NCBI GenBank assembly: GCA_028875245.1 | Contig: JAPPEU010000069.1 | Location: 1 to 64,000, forward strand | DNA: 64,000 nt | Direction: 5' to 3' | Origin: Chloroflexota bacterium | GTDB taxonomy: Bacteria; Chloroflexota; Anaerolineae; Aggregatilineales; Phototrophicaceae | In this document: positions 1 through 7,780 of the stretch, piece by piece | How the letters are laid out: the number at the start of each line of letters is the position of its first letter | Position numbering within the stretch: the first letter of the stretch is position 1 | Notes under the pieces: generated by a model | Seen by the model: only the letters and a program-made list of their open reading frames with translations | Told to the model about the DNA's origin: nothing | Databases searched by the model: none | Position numbers and translations under genes: made by a program

Positions 1-154
1 AGGCGCTATGAAGGGGGTCCGGCAAGCTTTTCGCGATCAAATAGAGCGCGAAGGCGGCCGGAATTACGGGAGCCAGCGACAACCAGACGTTGCTGCTTCT
101 CAGTTCTTCGATATCCGCTTGCAGTCCGTCGACCGCAGTCCTTGTATTTGCCAT
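1..154 (-). CDS. N-terminus of an unidentified membrane protein (cut by window edge)
   Basis: Only the first 51 codons are visible; the frame is open to the left edge. The ATG at 154 is chosen because AAGGGAG lies 8 bases upstream (163-169, reverse strand). The start reads MANTRTAVDGLQADIEELRS, a short polar, possibly helical stretch, followed at about residues 26-46 by a hydrophobic segment (VWLSLAPVIPAAFALYLIA) and then KSLPDPLHSA. It lies downstream of the ABC ATPase on the same strand, so it could be a permease, but 375 bases and a repeat separate them and I see no permease signature. Function unknown. Confidence 0.5.
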   Translation of the reverse strand, partial: MANTRTAVDGLQADIEELRSSNVWLSLAPVIPAAFALYLIAKSLPDPLHSA

Positions 155-529
155 TGCCCATGCTCCCTTTCGGCCGAGCGGAGTCACGCAGCGCGCGTCG
201 CCGAGATCTGGCTCGATGATAACAAAGAGTGGGATAGCGAGTCGACCAGACCGGGTTGGCTGGCAAATCCAGGAGAAGAAGCGCCGTCACGCCAGAACCG
301 ACATGGAGCGAAATGCCCATGTCCTGCGGTCTTGAGAATCGACACCGGAGGCCCTCGCTAACTGTTTAGTCTCGCTGAGACGCCCGTTCTTCTAGTCACA
401 AATTGCCGGCGATTCGCCGAAAGGCCTTTGCAACGCGCATGATTCGCGAGAATCCCATCGCATTGCTGATTGTCCTCTGAACGCTCGGTATACTCGATGC
501 TAAGTTTTCAAAGTCCTGCTTGGATTCAC
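155..529. other. Intergenic stretch, no gene seen
   Basis: The 375 bases between the partial membrane gene and the ABC ATPase hold only a degenerate hairpin-repeat copy (GTCTCGCTGAGACGCCC, 369-385). Short open frames here have no recognisable composition, start signal or family resemblance. Confidence 0.5.
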
Positions 530-2026
530 TTAGAACTCGCCGCCGATGAGATGACCGAGTTCGTCGATGCTGGTCTGCGCCACATCCGGCACTTCATGCA
601 CCCGGCCGGCGTAGAACACGAAGATGCGGTCGCTGAAGGTGACCAGCTCTTCCAGATCTGAGGAGTTGAAGATGATGGCGGCGCCCCGGCGGCAGCGCTC
701 GAGCAATTGCGTCCAGATCCAACGCGCCGAATCCACATCAAGGCCGCGCGTCGGCTGTTCCAGGATGAGCAGTTTGGGGTCATCCGGCAGCAGACCGATG
801 AGCACGCGCTGCTGGTTGCCGCCGGAAAGCTGTTCGATATTATCGGCGGCGCGGCCTTTGATGCGGTAGTGTTCGATACGCGATACGGTGCGCTCCCCGA
901 CCGATTTCCAGTCGATTTGCAGCTTGTCGTCGCTTACCAGGGCGCTGTGTTCCGTCAGGGTCAAGCCGGCGATCAAGCCTTCCTCCAAGCGCCCGGCAGC
1001 GCCAAAGACACAGCCGCGCCGGAACAACTGACGATAGCTCGCGCCGGTGACATTGTCCCCGTCGAAGCGCAGCGCCCCGCTGTTAACGCGCCCCAGGCGA
1101 GCGCAAGCGCGCATGAAAATCTCTTGACCGCTGCCGCCCAGGCCGGCCAGGCCGATCACTTCGCCCGCATGCGCTGTCAGCGAGATCGGCTGCATATCGA
1201 GGCGCGGATCATGCACGACGATCTCCTCGGCGGCGAAGACCGGCGCGCCGATTTCATAATGAGGCCGGCTTTGCGTTTCCAGCTCTTCGCCGAACATCAT
1301 GGTGACCAGGCCTTGTTTCGTCTCGGCGACGACGACGCTGGTCAGGCTGTTGCCGCTGGCCGGCATCTCCATCTCGCCGACCATTAAGCCGGCGCGCAAG
1401 ACGACGACTTCATCGCAGAGGTCGATCACATCTTCGAGCTTATGCGAGACCAGCAGGATGATCATGCCTTCGTCCTGCGCCAGCTCGCGCAGCGCGTTGA
1501 AGAGAATGTCCTTTTGCTCGGCGGAGATGCCGGTGGTCGGTTCGTCCAGGATCAGCGTTTCGACGCCCAAAGCCAACAATCGAATGATCTCCAGTTGCTG
1601 CCGCTGGGCAATCAACAGATTGTCGATGGGCTGGTGGGGGTCCAGTTCAAAACCGAAACGCGCGCTCAGCTCGCTCAAGCGCGCTTCAGCTTGCGACCGT
1701 TGCAACGTGAGGCCGTCGGCGCCGCCATAGATGAAGTTCTCCAGGACTGTGAAAGCGCCGACATCCAGCGGGTCCTGCTGCAGCATGCCGATGCCATTGG
1801 CGATGGCCGCCGTCGGGCCGGTATAGTCGATCACCCGATCATCGATCAGGATCTCGCCAGCGTCCGCCGGTTGGAAGCCGGAAAGAATCTTCATCAGGGT
1901 CGATTTGCCAGCGCCATTTTCGCCGAGAATGCCGACGATCCGGCCATGGCTGAACTGGACGTTGATGTCGTTATTCGCGTGGATGGCGCCAAAACGCTTG
2001 TGGATGTTCCGCAGTTCGATATCCAT
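530..2026 (-). CDS. Nucleoside/simple-sugar-type ABC transporter ATP-binding protein (two ATPase domains)
   Basis: This 498-residue protein has two fused ABC ATPase domains, the arrangement of importers of the RbsA/YufO (BmpA-linked nucleoside) class; it powers uptake from the cytoplasmic face. Domain 1 has a clean Walker A (GENGAGKST, about 35-43), a weak signature (LLIAQRQQLEI) and Walker B LILDEPTTG. Domain 2 has a degenerate Walker A (GLGGSGQE), a proper signature LSGGNQQR and a Walker B with Gln for Glu (LEQPTRGLD), typical of the nucleoside subgroup in which only one site is fully catalytic. No permease or BmpA-like binding protein is in view. A good promoter lies just upstream; the ribosome site is weak. 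Substrate is inferred from family only. Confidence 0.88.
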   Translation of the reverse strand: MDIELRNIHKRFGAIHANNDINVQFSHGRIVGILGENGAGKSTLMKILSGFQPADAGEILIDDRVIDYTGPTAAIANGIGMLQQDPLDVGAFTVLENFIYGGADGLTLQRSQAEARLSELSARFGFELDPHQPIDNLLIAQRQQLEIIRLLALGVETLILDEPTTGISAEQKDILFNALRELAQDEGMIILLVSHKLEDVIDLCDEVVVLRAGLMVGEMEMPASGNSLTSVVVAETKQGLVTMMFGEELETQSRPHYEIGAPVFAAEEIVVHDPRLDMQPISLTAHAGEVIGLAGLGGSGQEIFMRACARLGRVNSGALRFDGDNVTGASYRQLFRRGCVFGAAGRLEEGLIAGLTLTEHSALVSDDKLQIDWKSVGERTVSRIEHYRIKGRAADNIEQLSGGNQQRVLIGLLPDDPKLLILEQPTRGLDVDSARWIWTQLLERCRRGAAIIFNSSDLEELVTFSDRIFVFYAGRVHEVPDVAQTSIDELGHLIGGEF

Positions 2027-2063
2027 CGCCGCAGCCGAACTGTCTTCTAGCAGGCAATGCCTT

Positions 2064-2092
2064 ATTGTAGCGCAGCCTCGCTATTTGACCAA
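2064..2092 (-). promoter_or_regulatory. Sigma70-like promoter of the ABC ATPase gene
   Basis: On the reverse strand TTGGTC (2087-2092) and TACAAT (2064-2069) are separated by exactly 17 bases and lie about 40 bases ahead of the ATPase start at 2026. Pattern match only. Confidence 0.5.
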
Positions 2093-2129
2093 TTTGCCCG
2101 AGGCATGGAAGTGTATCCCTTTCGGTGGA

Positions 2130-2220
2130 AACAAAAAAACTTTACCACCGAGGACACCGAGAAACGTAGACTATATGCAATTTCTTTGTGTCCTTCTTTC
2201 CTTTGTGGTGAAAATGAATT
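2130..2220. repeat. Repeat B, CACCGAGG/CACAGAGG type, imperfect inverted repeat
   Basis: ACCACCGAGGACACCGAGAAA is answered about 20 bases later by TTTCTTTGTGTCCTTCTTT and CCTTTGTGGTG, giving an imperfect inverted repeat. The same CACAGAG-rich family recurs near 6624, 7033, 18170, 19110 and 62849, always between genes. Confidence 0.5.
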
Positions 2221-2257
2221 TCCACCGACTTCGATACACTACCCGAGGCATGGCGCC

Positions 2258-2695
2258 TTAGCCGGCCGGGATAACTTCCAGCGCGATGATATGCGGGTGG
2301 CTGGCGGCGCCATCGGCGTTGTAAGCGAAAACCGCGAACTTGTGCCAGCCCGGTTCCCTGGCGTACCAATTCATGGTGACGCGGTAGTCCCGCGCCCGGC
2401 CGCTTTCGCTTTCGCTGGTTTGCTGCAGCTGCTCGTCAACATAGAGCTCGACCCGCTGAATGCCGGCCCGCGCGTCCGAGGCGAGGATGTCGATGTCAAA
2501 GATGACGCCCTCGATCGCCTGCTGGTTGTGCGCGGGGGAAAGGATTTGCGCGCGGGGCAGCGCCGGCGTGGCTGTGGATGTTGTGATTGGCGCTGAGGTC
2601 GCAAGATTGCAGGCGGCGAGGCAAGCGACGATGGGCGCAAATAGCAATCGGACGCGGGTATGAAGTCCCAGCTTGGGCATGCTCGTGACCACCAT
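2258..2695 (-). CDS. Small lipoprotein with Ig-like beta domain
   Basis: Predicted exported lipoprotein of about 145 residues. I take the ATG at 2695, which has GGAAAG upstream; an ATG at 2680 is a possible alternative. The N-terminus has basic residues, a hydrophobic stretch and the lipobox LAAC, followed by a Thr/Ala/Pro linker. The remainder (AQILSPAHNQQAIEG...VFDIDILASDARAGI..VELYVDE) has the look of an Ig-like fold: a strand ending in a Pro motif, a line about a person-like agent turning (VELYVDEQ), and a final strand IIALEVIPAG. Such domains normally mediate adhesion or surface assembly. No enzymatic residues are visible. Stands alone between a repeat and a nucleotidyltransferase gene on the same strand. 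Confidence 0.65.
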   Translation of the reverse strand: MVVTSMPKLGLHTRVRLLFAPIVACLAACNLATSAPITTSTATPALPRAQILSPAHNQQAIEGVIFDIDILASDARAGIQRVELYVDEQLQQTSESESGRARDYRVTMNWYAREPGWHKFAVFAYNADGAASHPHIIALEVIPAG

Positions 2696-2815
2696 CGTCT
2701 GCAACTTTCCAGCGAAAGCGCACCGTTCAATTCTGATTATGCGGTTTCGGATTCGCCAGCGCAAGCGCCTCAAATGCTTTTCGCCGAAAAGCCCGCGCAT
2801 GTGAAAGCGCGCGCT

Positions 2816-2845
2816 TTCGGGCGAGCCACCGTCTCGCCCCTACAA
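2816..2845. repeat. Hairpin repeat A (GGGCGAGCCACCGTCTCGCCCCTACA form)
   Basis: TTCGGGCGAG/CTCGCCCCTACA inverted arms around CCACCG. A nearly identical copy sits at 62778-62805. It ends in the TGTAGGGGCG box (reverse strand) shared by the whole family. Confidence 0.65.
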
Positions 2846-2893
2846 CGTTTCATTTGCCCGCAAGGTCTAGCTCCCCTTCCCTAATTCATTGGG

Positions 2894-2935
2894 ATGCTCG
2901 CCATAGAGATGGCGAGAGGGCCGGGGGATAGGGTT
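2894..2935. repeat. Repeat C (GCCATAGAGATGGC hairpin plus GGCCGGGG tail)
   Basis: CTCGCCATAGAGATGGCGAG is a hairpin with GAGGGCCGGGGGATAGGG after it. A second copy lies at 24755-24795, next to another reverse-strand gene end, so it may be a mobile or transcription-ending repeat. Confidence 0.55.
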
Positions 2936-2948
2936 TGCTGCCAGCATC

Positions 2949-3728
2949 TCATTGTGAAAGTCTTGCAAGCGCATCCAGGACAAAAGCCTCCGCCCGCGGG
3001 CGGATCTGCTCGGCTGTCAGCTTGTCCGCCGTCGGGTCCAGGCGCCAGGCCAAGGCGCGGTCAATGAGCGCAGCCCAGTGCGGGAGGCGCCCTTTGGCCC
3101 AGGCGGCCGCCTTGATCTTGGAGGCCGGCTCGCCGTGGCTGAGGGTGTAGAGACCGCGGGAGACCGTCAAGATAATGTATGAAAGCGCGGACTTGTTATG
3201 CGGCTTCTTGACCGAATCGCGATAACGGCAAATGTGCTCGCTGACGGCGGACAAGTATTCATCAGTCGAGATCTCGTCGATGAGGGATTCTATCGGCGGC
3301 CCGAGGAGCGCCTGCCCGTCTTCGCGCAGCGCGTGCCAACTGATCAGCCAATCGCTGCCCGCTTCCAGCAAATGGAAAGGTTCGCCCGGGCTGATGATGC
3401 CGATTGTGCTGGTCTGGTGGCGGAAACTGCGCAGCGCCGCCTCTGAGATGTAGGCCAGCTCCAGACGATCATGCCATTCCGGGTATCGCTCGACGACGCT
3501 TTGGTGCAGCTTGTGCAGCGCCTTGAACTTGACCGAATCAAGCGCCGCGGTCATGACGACAACGAGATCGACATCGCTGACGCCGGGGGCGAAATCGCCG
3601 GTGATCAGCGAGCCGTAGAGATAGATGCCGACCAGTTGCCCGCCCAGGATGGAGCGCAGTCCGTCCGTCAATTGCGCGAGAACGGGACTGACTGTGGCGT
3701 CTGTGGTGAAGGATGGCTGTTGGGTCAC
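2949..3728 (-). CDS. AadA-like nucleotidyltransferase (DUF4111-type C-terminus)
   Basis: This 259-residue protein has the nucleotidyltransferase signature GS at 39-40 followed by DVD (D52, D54), the metal-binding pair that transfers a nucleotidyl group to a hydroxyl. The helical C-terminal half (RYRDSVKKPHNKSALSYI...LYTLSHG) resembles the AadA family of streptomycin/spectinomycin adenylyltransferases. Length matches the family (about 260). Whether it modifies an aminoglycoside or another small molecule cannot be told from sequence. No resistance cassette, integron site or transposon flanks it, and base composition is like its neighbours, so it is probably a resident chromosomal gene. Confidence 0.8.
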   Translation of the reverse strand: MTQQPSFTTDATVSPVLAQLTDGLRSILGGQLVGIYLYGSLITGDFAPGVSDVDLVVVMTAALDSVKFKALHKLHQSVVERYPEWHDRLELAYISEAALRSFRHQTSTIGIISPGEPFHLLEAGSDWLISWHALREDGQALLGPPIESLIDEISTDEYLSAVSEHICRYRDSVKKPHNKSALSYIILTVSRGLYTLSHGEPASKIKAAAWAKGRLPHWAALIDRALAWRLDPTADKLTAEQIRPRAEAFVLDALARLSQ

Positions 3729-3824
3729 GATTTGCTTCGCTGCCTCCCAATAATCGCGATTGGCGCGAATTCGGTAGAATCCGCTAGACTATAACGAATT
3801 GAATCGCCTGGAAAAAGCGCGCTT

Positions 3825-4958
3825 ATGAAGATTGAACGCATCGAAACGCATGTGGTTGAGCAGGCGCTTGACACGCCCTTTTATTTCTCCCAGTTTGAAT
3901 TTCGCTCGCGGCAAGTCTGTATGGTCAAGGTCATTGCCGCCGATGGGACTTACGGCTGGGGCGAGGGCTATGGTCCCGCGAACGTCGTCAAGGCCGGCGT
4001 CGAGTTTCTGGCGCTCTTGGCGCTGGGCGAGGATCCGCTGCAGGTCGAAGCGATTTGGAACAAGATGCACCTGCGCGCGCTGGATTATGCCCGGCGCGGC
4101 GTGCTGGTGGCGGCGATAAGCGCCATCGATATCGCCCTGTGGGATTTGCGCGGCAAGCTGCTCGGGCAGCCGGTTTCCGTGCTGCTTGGCGGGCGGCGGC
4201 GGGAGCGGATCATGGTCTACGCGACCGGCATGTACTTCACAGAGACCGAGGACCTGGCCGGCAAGCTGGCGGACGAGGCGCAACGCTATGCCGCCCAGGG
4301 CTTCCGCGCGCTGAAGATGAAAGTGGGGCTGGGCGTTGAGACCGATGTCAAACATGTGCGGGCGGTGCGGGCGGCGCTCGGGGATGAATTGCAGCTGATG
4401 GTGGACGCCAATCATGCTTATTCGCTCAGCGAGGCCCTGCGTTTCGCGCGGCAGGTTGAGGCGCTGGATATCGGCTTTTTCGAGGAGCCGGTTTCGCCCG
4501 AGGATTACGACGGCTACCGCGAGCTGCGTCAGCGAACTTCGATCCCGATCGCCGGCGGAGAATGCGAATACCTGCTGGCGGGCTTCCGTCAATTGCTGAG
4601 CCAGCGCTGCGTCGATATCGCCCAGCCCGATATCTGTGGCGCCGGCGGCTTGACCGAGGCGAAGCGAATCGCGGCGCTCGCCTATGCTTTTCAGACGAAT
4701 GTCATTCCGCATAGCTGGGGTACTGGCATCGCTTTCGCCGCTGGCTTGCACCTGGTCAGCACACTGGATATCGTGCCGGGTCGGCTGCGCATGCCCGAGG
4801 CGATGCTGGAAATGGACCGCTCGGAAAACGCCCTGCGCGAGAATCTCACCTATCCGAAGTTCCGCCTTGAAGACGGGCGGGTGACGGCGCCGACCGCGCC
4901 CGGGCTCGGCGTCGATGTCGATCCGGACGCCCTGGCGCATTATGCGCGAGTTGATTGA
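3825..4958 (+). CDS. Mandelate racemase/muconate lactonizing enzyme family protein
   Basis: Enolase-superfamily enzyme of 377 residues, which abstracts the proton alpha to a carboxylate. Visible catalytic positions: KMK (K164, K166), metal ligands D194, E220 (FFEEP) and E246 (GGE), and H296 (IPHSWGT). The Lys pair plus a His after the third ligand fits the mandelate-racemase subgroup, which includes sugar-acid dehydratases. The next gene starts on the base after its stop, so the two form an operon; a PLP dehydratase next door suggests breakdown of a hydroxy acid or hydroxy amino acid. Exact substrate unknown. Start ATG at 3825. Confidence 0.88.
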   Translation: MKIERIETHVVEQALDTPFYFSQFEFRSRQVCMVKVIAADGTYGWGEGYGPANVVKAGVEFLALLALGEDPLQVEAIWNKMHLRALDYARRGVLVAAISAIDIALWDLRGKLLGQPVSVLLGGRRRERIMVYATGMYFTETEDLAGKLADEAQRYAAQGFRALKMKVGLGVETDVKHVRAVRAALGDELQLMVDANHAYSLSEALRFARQVEALDIGFFEEPVSPEDYDGYRELRQRTSIPIAGGECEYLLAGFRQLLSQRCVDIAQPDICGAGGLTEAKRIAALAYAFQTNVIPHSWGTGIAFAAGLHLVSTLDIVPGRLRMPEAMLEMDRSENALRENLTYPKFRLEDGRVTAPTAPGLGVDVDPDALAHYARVD

Positions 4959-5906
4959 GTGATTCCCCTCGAAGCGATACAGCAGGCCGCTGAACGGTTG
5001 CGCGCGCGCGAACTGGCGCTGCGCACTCCGCTGCTGCGCCTGCATGTCGAGGACGGGCCGGCCGAAATCTATCTAAAGCTGGAAAACATCCAGCCGATCG
5101 GCTCCTTCAAGCTGCGGGGCGCGGGCAACGCGATGGCGCGGGCGGGCGCCGAGGCGTTGGCGAAAGGCGTCTACACGGCGAGCGCGGGCAACATGGCGCA
5201 GGGCGTCGCCTGGAATGCGCGCCGGCTTGGCCTGCCCTGCAGCGTGATCGTGCCGGATCATGCGCCGGAGACGAAGCTGACGGCGATTCGGCGGCTGGGC
5301 GGCGAGGTCATCAAGGTTCCCTTCGCGCGCTGGTGGGAGGTGATCGTCAGCGGCGAGTTCGATGGCTTGGACGGACGCTTCATCCATCCGGTGCGCGACG
5401 GCGATGTGATGGCGGGCAATGGCACAATCGGGCTGGAGATCCTCGAGGATTTGCCGGCTGTCGACGCGGTGCTCATCCCCTATGGCGGGGGCGGCTTGAG
5501 CGTCGGCATCGCGTCGGCCATCCGGGCGCTGAAGCCGGATACGCGGCTCTACGCCGTCGAAGTCGAAACGGCGGCGCCACTGGCGGCTTCGCTGCGGGCG
5601 GGGCGGCCGGTCGAGGTCGAGTATATGCCGAGCTTCGTCGATGGCATCGGCGGCAAGAGTGTGCTGCCGGAGATCTGGCCGCTGGCGTGGGACCTGCTGG
5701 ATGGCTCGCTGGTTGCCTCGCTGGAGGCGGTGCGGGCGGCGATACGGCTGCTGGCGGCGCGGGGACGCTTGATCGCCGAGGGCGCGGGGGCGGCTCCGCT
5801 AGCGGCGGCGCTGGCTGGCATGGCGGGCGGCGGGAAGGTCGCCTGTGTGGTATCGGGCGGGAATATCGATGCGACGGTGCTGGCGGGGATTTTGGCCGGC
5901 GAATAG
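4959..5906 (+). CDS. Threonine/serine dehydratase-like PLP enzyme
   Basis: Fold-type II PLP enzyme of 315 residues. K51 in the block IGSFKLRGAGN is the Schiff-base lysine, and the Gly-rich phosphate-binding loop PYGGGGLSVGI is at about 172-182; a C-terminal SGGNID matches the family. It probably eliminates ammonia from threonine, serine or a related hydroxy amino acid; serine racemase cannot be excluded. There is no C-terminal ACT regulatory domain, so it is the short catabolic form. The GTG start at 4959 directly follows the TGA of the enolase-superfamily gene, which implies coupled translation and a shared pathway. Confidence 0.85.
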   Translation: MIPLEAIQQAAERLRARELALRTPLLRLHVEDGPAEIYLKLENIQPIGSFKLRGAGNAMARAGAEALAKGVYTASAGNMAQGVAWNARRLGLPCSVIVPDHAPETKLTAIRRLGGEVIKVPFARWWEVIVSGEFDGLDGRFIHPVRDGDVMAGNGTIGLEILEDLPAVDAVLIPYGGGGLSVGIASAIRALKPDTRLYAVEVETAAPLAASLRAGRPVEVEYMPSFVDGIGGKSVLPEIWPLAWDLLDGSLVASLEAVRAAIRLLAARGRLIAEGAGAAPLAAALAGMAGGGKVACVVSGGNIDATVLAGILAGE

Positions 5907-5916
5907 TGCGAACGGC

Positions 5917-5942
5917 GGGCGGCATGATATGTCGCCCCTACA
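5917..5942. repeat. Hairpin repeat A (GGGCG..CATGATATG..CGCCCCTACA form)
   Basis: GGGCGGCATGATATGTCGCC followed by CCTACA. The same variant with the CATGATATG centre recurs at 19568-19593. It sits between the converging ends of the dehydratase and the Wzz-like gene. Confidence 0.65.
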
Positions 5943-5958
5943 GAGACCATTCCACCCA

Positions 5959-6612
5959 TTAGTCGCTGGGCGGGACGGAGGCGAGCACGGGCAGGCCGGC
6001 GCCGGCTTCCAGGTCTTCGCGGCGGCGCACGATGGCGCTTTCCAGATACTCCAGCACGAAGGTGATGACGCCGCCGATGAATACCCCGGCGATCAAGCCG
6101 ACCAGCGTATTGATGCGCGTGTTGGGGCGGGCGAGCACGGTGACAGGGCGGTCTTGCAGGCTGGCTTCGATGCGGTCTTCGCGGCGCGCCTTCTGATTCT
6201 GATCGTTCCGATAGAGCACGAGCAACTGCGCCCATTCGGCGGCGATGCGTTCGGCTTGGGCCGGGCTGTTGTGTTCGGCGTCAAGCTGGATGACCAGGCT
6301 GTCGAGGTCGGGCGCGATGCGGACATCAGCGCGCAGCTGCTCGGGCGTCATGTCCATTTGCAGGCGGTCGATGACCTCGGCGGCGCGCAGGGAGCTATCG
6401 AGCCAGGCGACATGGCTGTTGAGGGTTTGCTTGGCGGCCTGGGTCAAGCCGAAGTCGCTGCGGCTGGGCACGATGAGCACCTTCTGGGTGGCGCGGTAGA
6501 CGGGGTCCATGGTTCGGCTGAAGGCGTAGGCGGCGCCGGCGGCGATGATGGCGAGCAGGAGCATGATCCAGCCGCGGCGGATGAGGATGTTGGCGTAGTC
6601 GATGAGGTTCAT
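5959..6612 (-). CDS. Wzz/chain-length-determinant-like membrane protein
   Basis: A 217-residue protein with the polysaccharide co-polymerase layout: short cytoplasmic N-terminus, TM1 at about 14-32 (WIMLLLAIIAAGAAYAFS), an external part beginning PVYRATQKVLIVP, and TM2 at about 170-190 (INTLVGLIAGVFIGGVITFV) ending in a short cytoplasmic tail. The external coiled-coil part is short compared with classical Wzz, and there is no fused tyrosine kinase. It probably helps control export or length of a surface polysaccharide; the flippase and glycosyltransferases are elsewhere in the window, so this is inference. Confidence 0.75.
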   Translation of the reverse strand: MNLIDYANILIRRGWIMLLLAIIAAGAAYAFSRTMDPVYRATQKVLIVPSRSDFGLTQAAKQTLNSHVAWLDSSLRAAEVIDRLQMDMTPEQLRADVRIAPDLDSLVIQLDAEHNSPAQAERIAAEWAQLLVLYRNDQNQKARREDRIEASLQDRPVTVLARPNTRINTLVGLIAGVFIGGVITFVLEYLESAIVRRREDLEAGAGLPVLASVPPSD

Positions 6613-6623
6613 GGGGTGATTTT

Positions 6624-6692
6624 ACCACCGAGTACACCGAGTTCACAGAGAGATTTCACCACAGAGGCACAGAGAACACAGAGGTTTTTTCG
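6624..6692. repeat. Repeat B, CACAGAGG type
   Basis: Iterated CACCGAG, CACAGAG and CACAGAGG units (accaccgagtacaccgag, then caccacagaggcacagag) fill the gap between the Wzz-like gene and the promoter of the next gene. Confidence 0.55.
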
Positions 6693-6702
6693 CCGTTTGC
6701 TT

Positions 6703-6731
6703 TTGACGGGATTGGGCGGCGCGATTATACT
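6703..6731 (+). promoter_or_regulatory. Sigma70-like promoter of the 88-residue coiled-coil gene
   Basis: TTGACG (6703-6708), 17-base spacer, TATACT (6726-6731); the start codon follows at 6754. The best promoter match in the window. Confidence 0.6.
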
Positions 6732-6753
6732 GGATGCGAACGAAAGGGGGCGC

Positions 6754-7020
6754 ATGCAAGGGAAATACCAGGTATTGCAAGACGCGCAGGATGAGGTGTT
6801 TGACAAGGTGGACAGTCTTGAGGCGGCGCTGCTGGGTTTGACGGAAGCGGTCAGCCACAACAGCGAGCAAATCCAAGCGCTTGCGGAAGCGGTCGTTCAA
6901 AACGGCGAGCGGATAACAGCGCTGGAGCGGCGCATAGACGTGATTGACGATAAGTTGGACGCCATCATGAAGTACCTGGAAGTGCCGTACAAGCCGCCCA
7001 CGGGTTTCGTGAAGGATTGA
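6754..7020 (+). CDS. Small coiled-coil protein of unknown function
   Basis: An 88-residue soluble protein. The ATG at 6754 has AAAGGGGG just upstream and a good promoter further up; the frame stays open far upstream, but that part is antisense to the Wzz-like gene and is not coding. Residues 1-75 are heptad-like (VDSLEAALLGLTEAVSHNSE, IQALAEAVVQNGERI, LERRIDVIDDKLDAI), so it should form an extended coiled coil or trimer, with a short basic tail. Such proteins are often annotated as hypothetical near mobile or repeat regions. No partner is evident. Confidence 0.65.
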   Translation: MQGKYQVLQDAQDEVFDKVDSLEAALLGLTEAVSHNSEQIQALAEAVVQNGERITALERRIDVIDDKLDAIMKYLEVPYKPPTGFVKD

Positions 7021-7032
7021 TGGGCGGGATTG

Positions 7033-7067
7033 AACTACAGAGAACGCAGAGGGCGCGGAGGGCGCGG
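7033..7067. repeat. Repeat B, ACAGAGAACGCAGAGG type
   Basis: AACTACAGAGAACGCAGAGG followed by two GGCGCGG units, in the 247-base gap that leads into the AT-rich accessory genes. Confidence 0.45.
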
Positions 7068-7181
7068 GCGGTCATGTGATGAGGGTCGCATGGTTGTGCG
7101 GGGAAGGGGTGAGTGGATGGTCGCGCGGATTTGGATTTGGCACAAGGGCGCGTACGTAGCGGTCCGAAGATTGTTGCTTTC

Positions 7182-7209
7182 TTGCTATTTGTAAATATTA
7201 GGTTACACT
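7182..7209 (+). promoter_or_regulatory. Candidate promoter of the DUF4365 operon
   Basis: TTGCTA (7182-7187), 16-base spacer, TACACT (7204-7209), in an AT-rich stretch about 60 bases ahead of the DUF4365 start. Confidence 0.4.
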
Positions 7210-7267
7210 TCCGTCAAGTGTTGCCAGTTCGTGCAGTTGCTATGTACATCTTTTCAGGATTTCATAA

Positions 7268-7780
7268 ATGCCCAGACCTTCTTCACACATAATTCCGGAC
7301 TTACAGTTGGCTTATGTAGACGCGGTCGTAGCTAGGGCGGGCTACACCTGCGATCATGTCCGAGATTCCAATGATTATGGAACGGATGTGATGATAAGTG
7401 ATACAATGGAGGAAGACGGAAAGTATTCAGATACAGGCGCTCCTGTCAGATGCCAGTTGAAGGCGTCAATTAACTTTGAAGTAAAACCTGAACACGTTGC
7501 ATGTGACTTGGAAGTTGACGCATATAACAAGCTTGTTAATCCGCGCCGAGGGTTCATAATCTTGATTGTCTTCAAGCTCCCAAAAGACGAGAAAGAATGG
7601 CTCAAGATTAACGACGACTGCATGTCTTTAAGGAATTGTTGTTATTGGGACCGCATTATAGGCGAGAAATCGGAGAAGAAGGATAAGAAACGCGTAAAGA
7701 TTCCTAGAATTCAGAGATTTGATCCCCCGGCTGTCGCTCAAATTCTCAGACTTTCGAGGCAGTACTATAATGTTAATTGA
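7268..7780 (+). CDS. DUF4365-like protein, PD-(D/E)XK nuclease fold predicted
   Basis: A 170-residue protein with the layout of DUF4365: an early DYGTDV (38-43 region) and, after a variable loop, VRCQLKAS followed by a helix and YNKLVNPRRGFIILIVF. The D...QLK pattern is the family's nuclease-like core, with Gln in place of the usual Glu. DUF4365 domains occur alone or as effectors in several anti-phage systems, so DNA cleavage or processing is likely but unproven here. AGGA lies 8 bases before the ATG. The next gene overlaps by 11 bases, so the two are co-translated. The pair is AT-rich compared with the flanks and sits beside a type IIG R-M gene, both signs of transfer. Confidence 0.7.
   Translation: MPRPSSHIIPDLQLAYVDAVVARAGYTCDHVRDSNDYGTDVMISDTMEEDGKYSDTGAPVRCQLKASINFEVKPEHVACDLEVDAYNKLVNPRRGFIILIVFKLPKDEKEWLKINDDCMSLRNCCYWDRIIGEKSEKKDKKRVKIPRIQRFDPPAVAQILRLSRQYYNVN

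Noticed and set aside
6-361. Overlapping frames at the left edge on both strands
   Set aside because: The only frame with a good ribosome site and a TM-type product is the partial gene starting at 154 on the reverse strand.
3789-5045. Long reverse-strand frame antisense to the enolase-superfamily gene
   Set aside because: A shadow frame caused by high GC at third positions; the forward protein has all catalytic residues, the reverse one has none and is rich in Arg/Gln/His.
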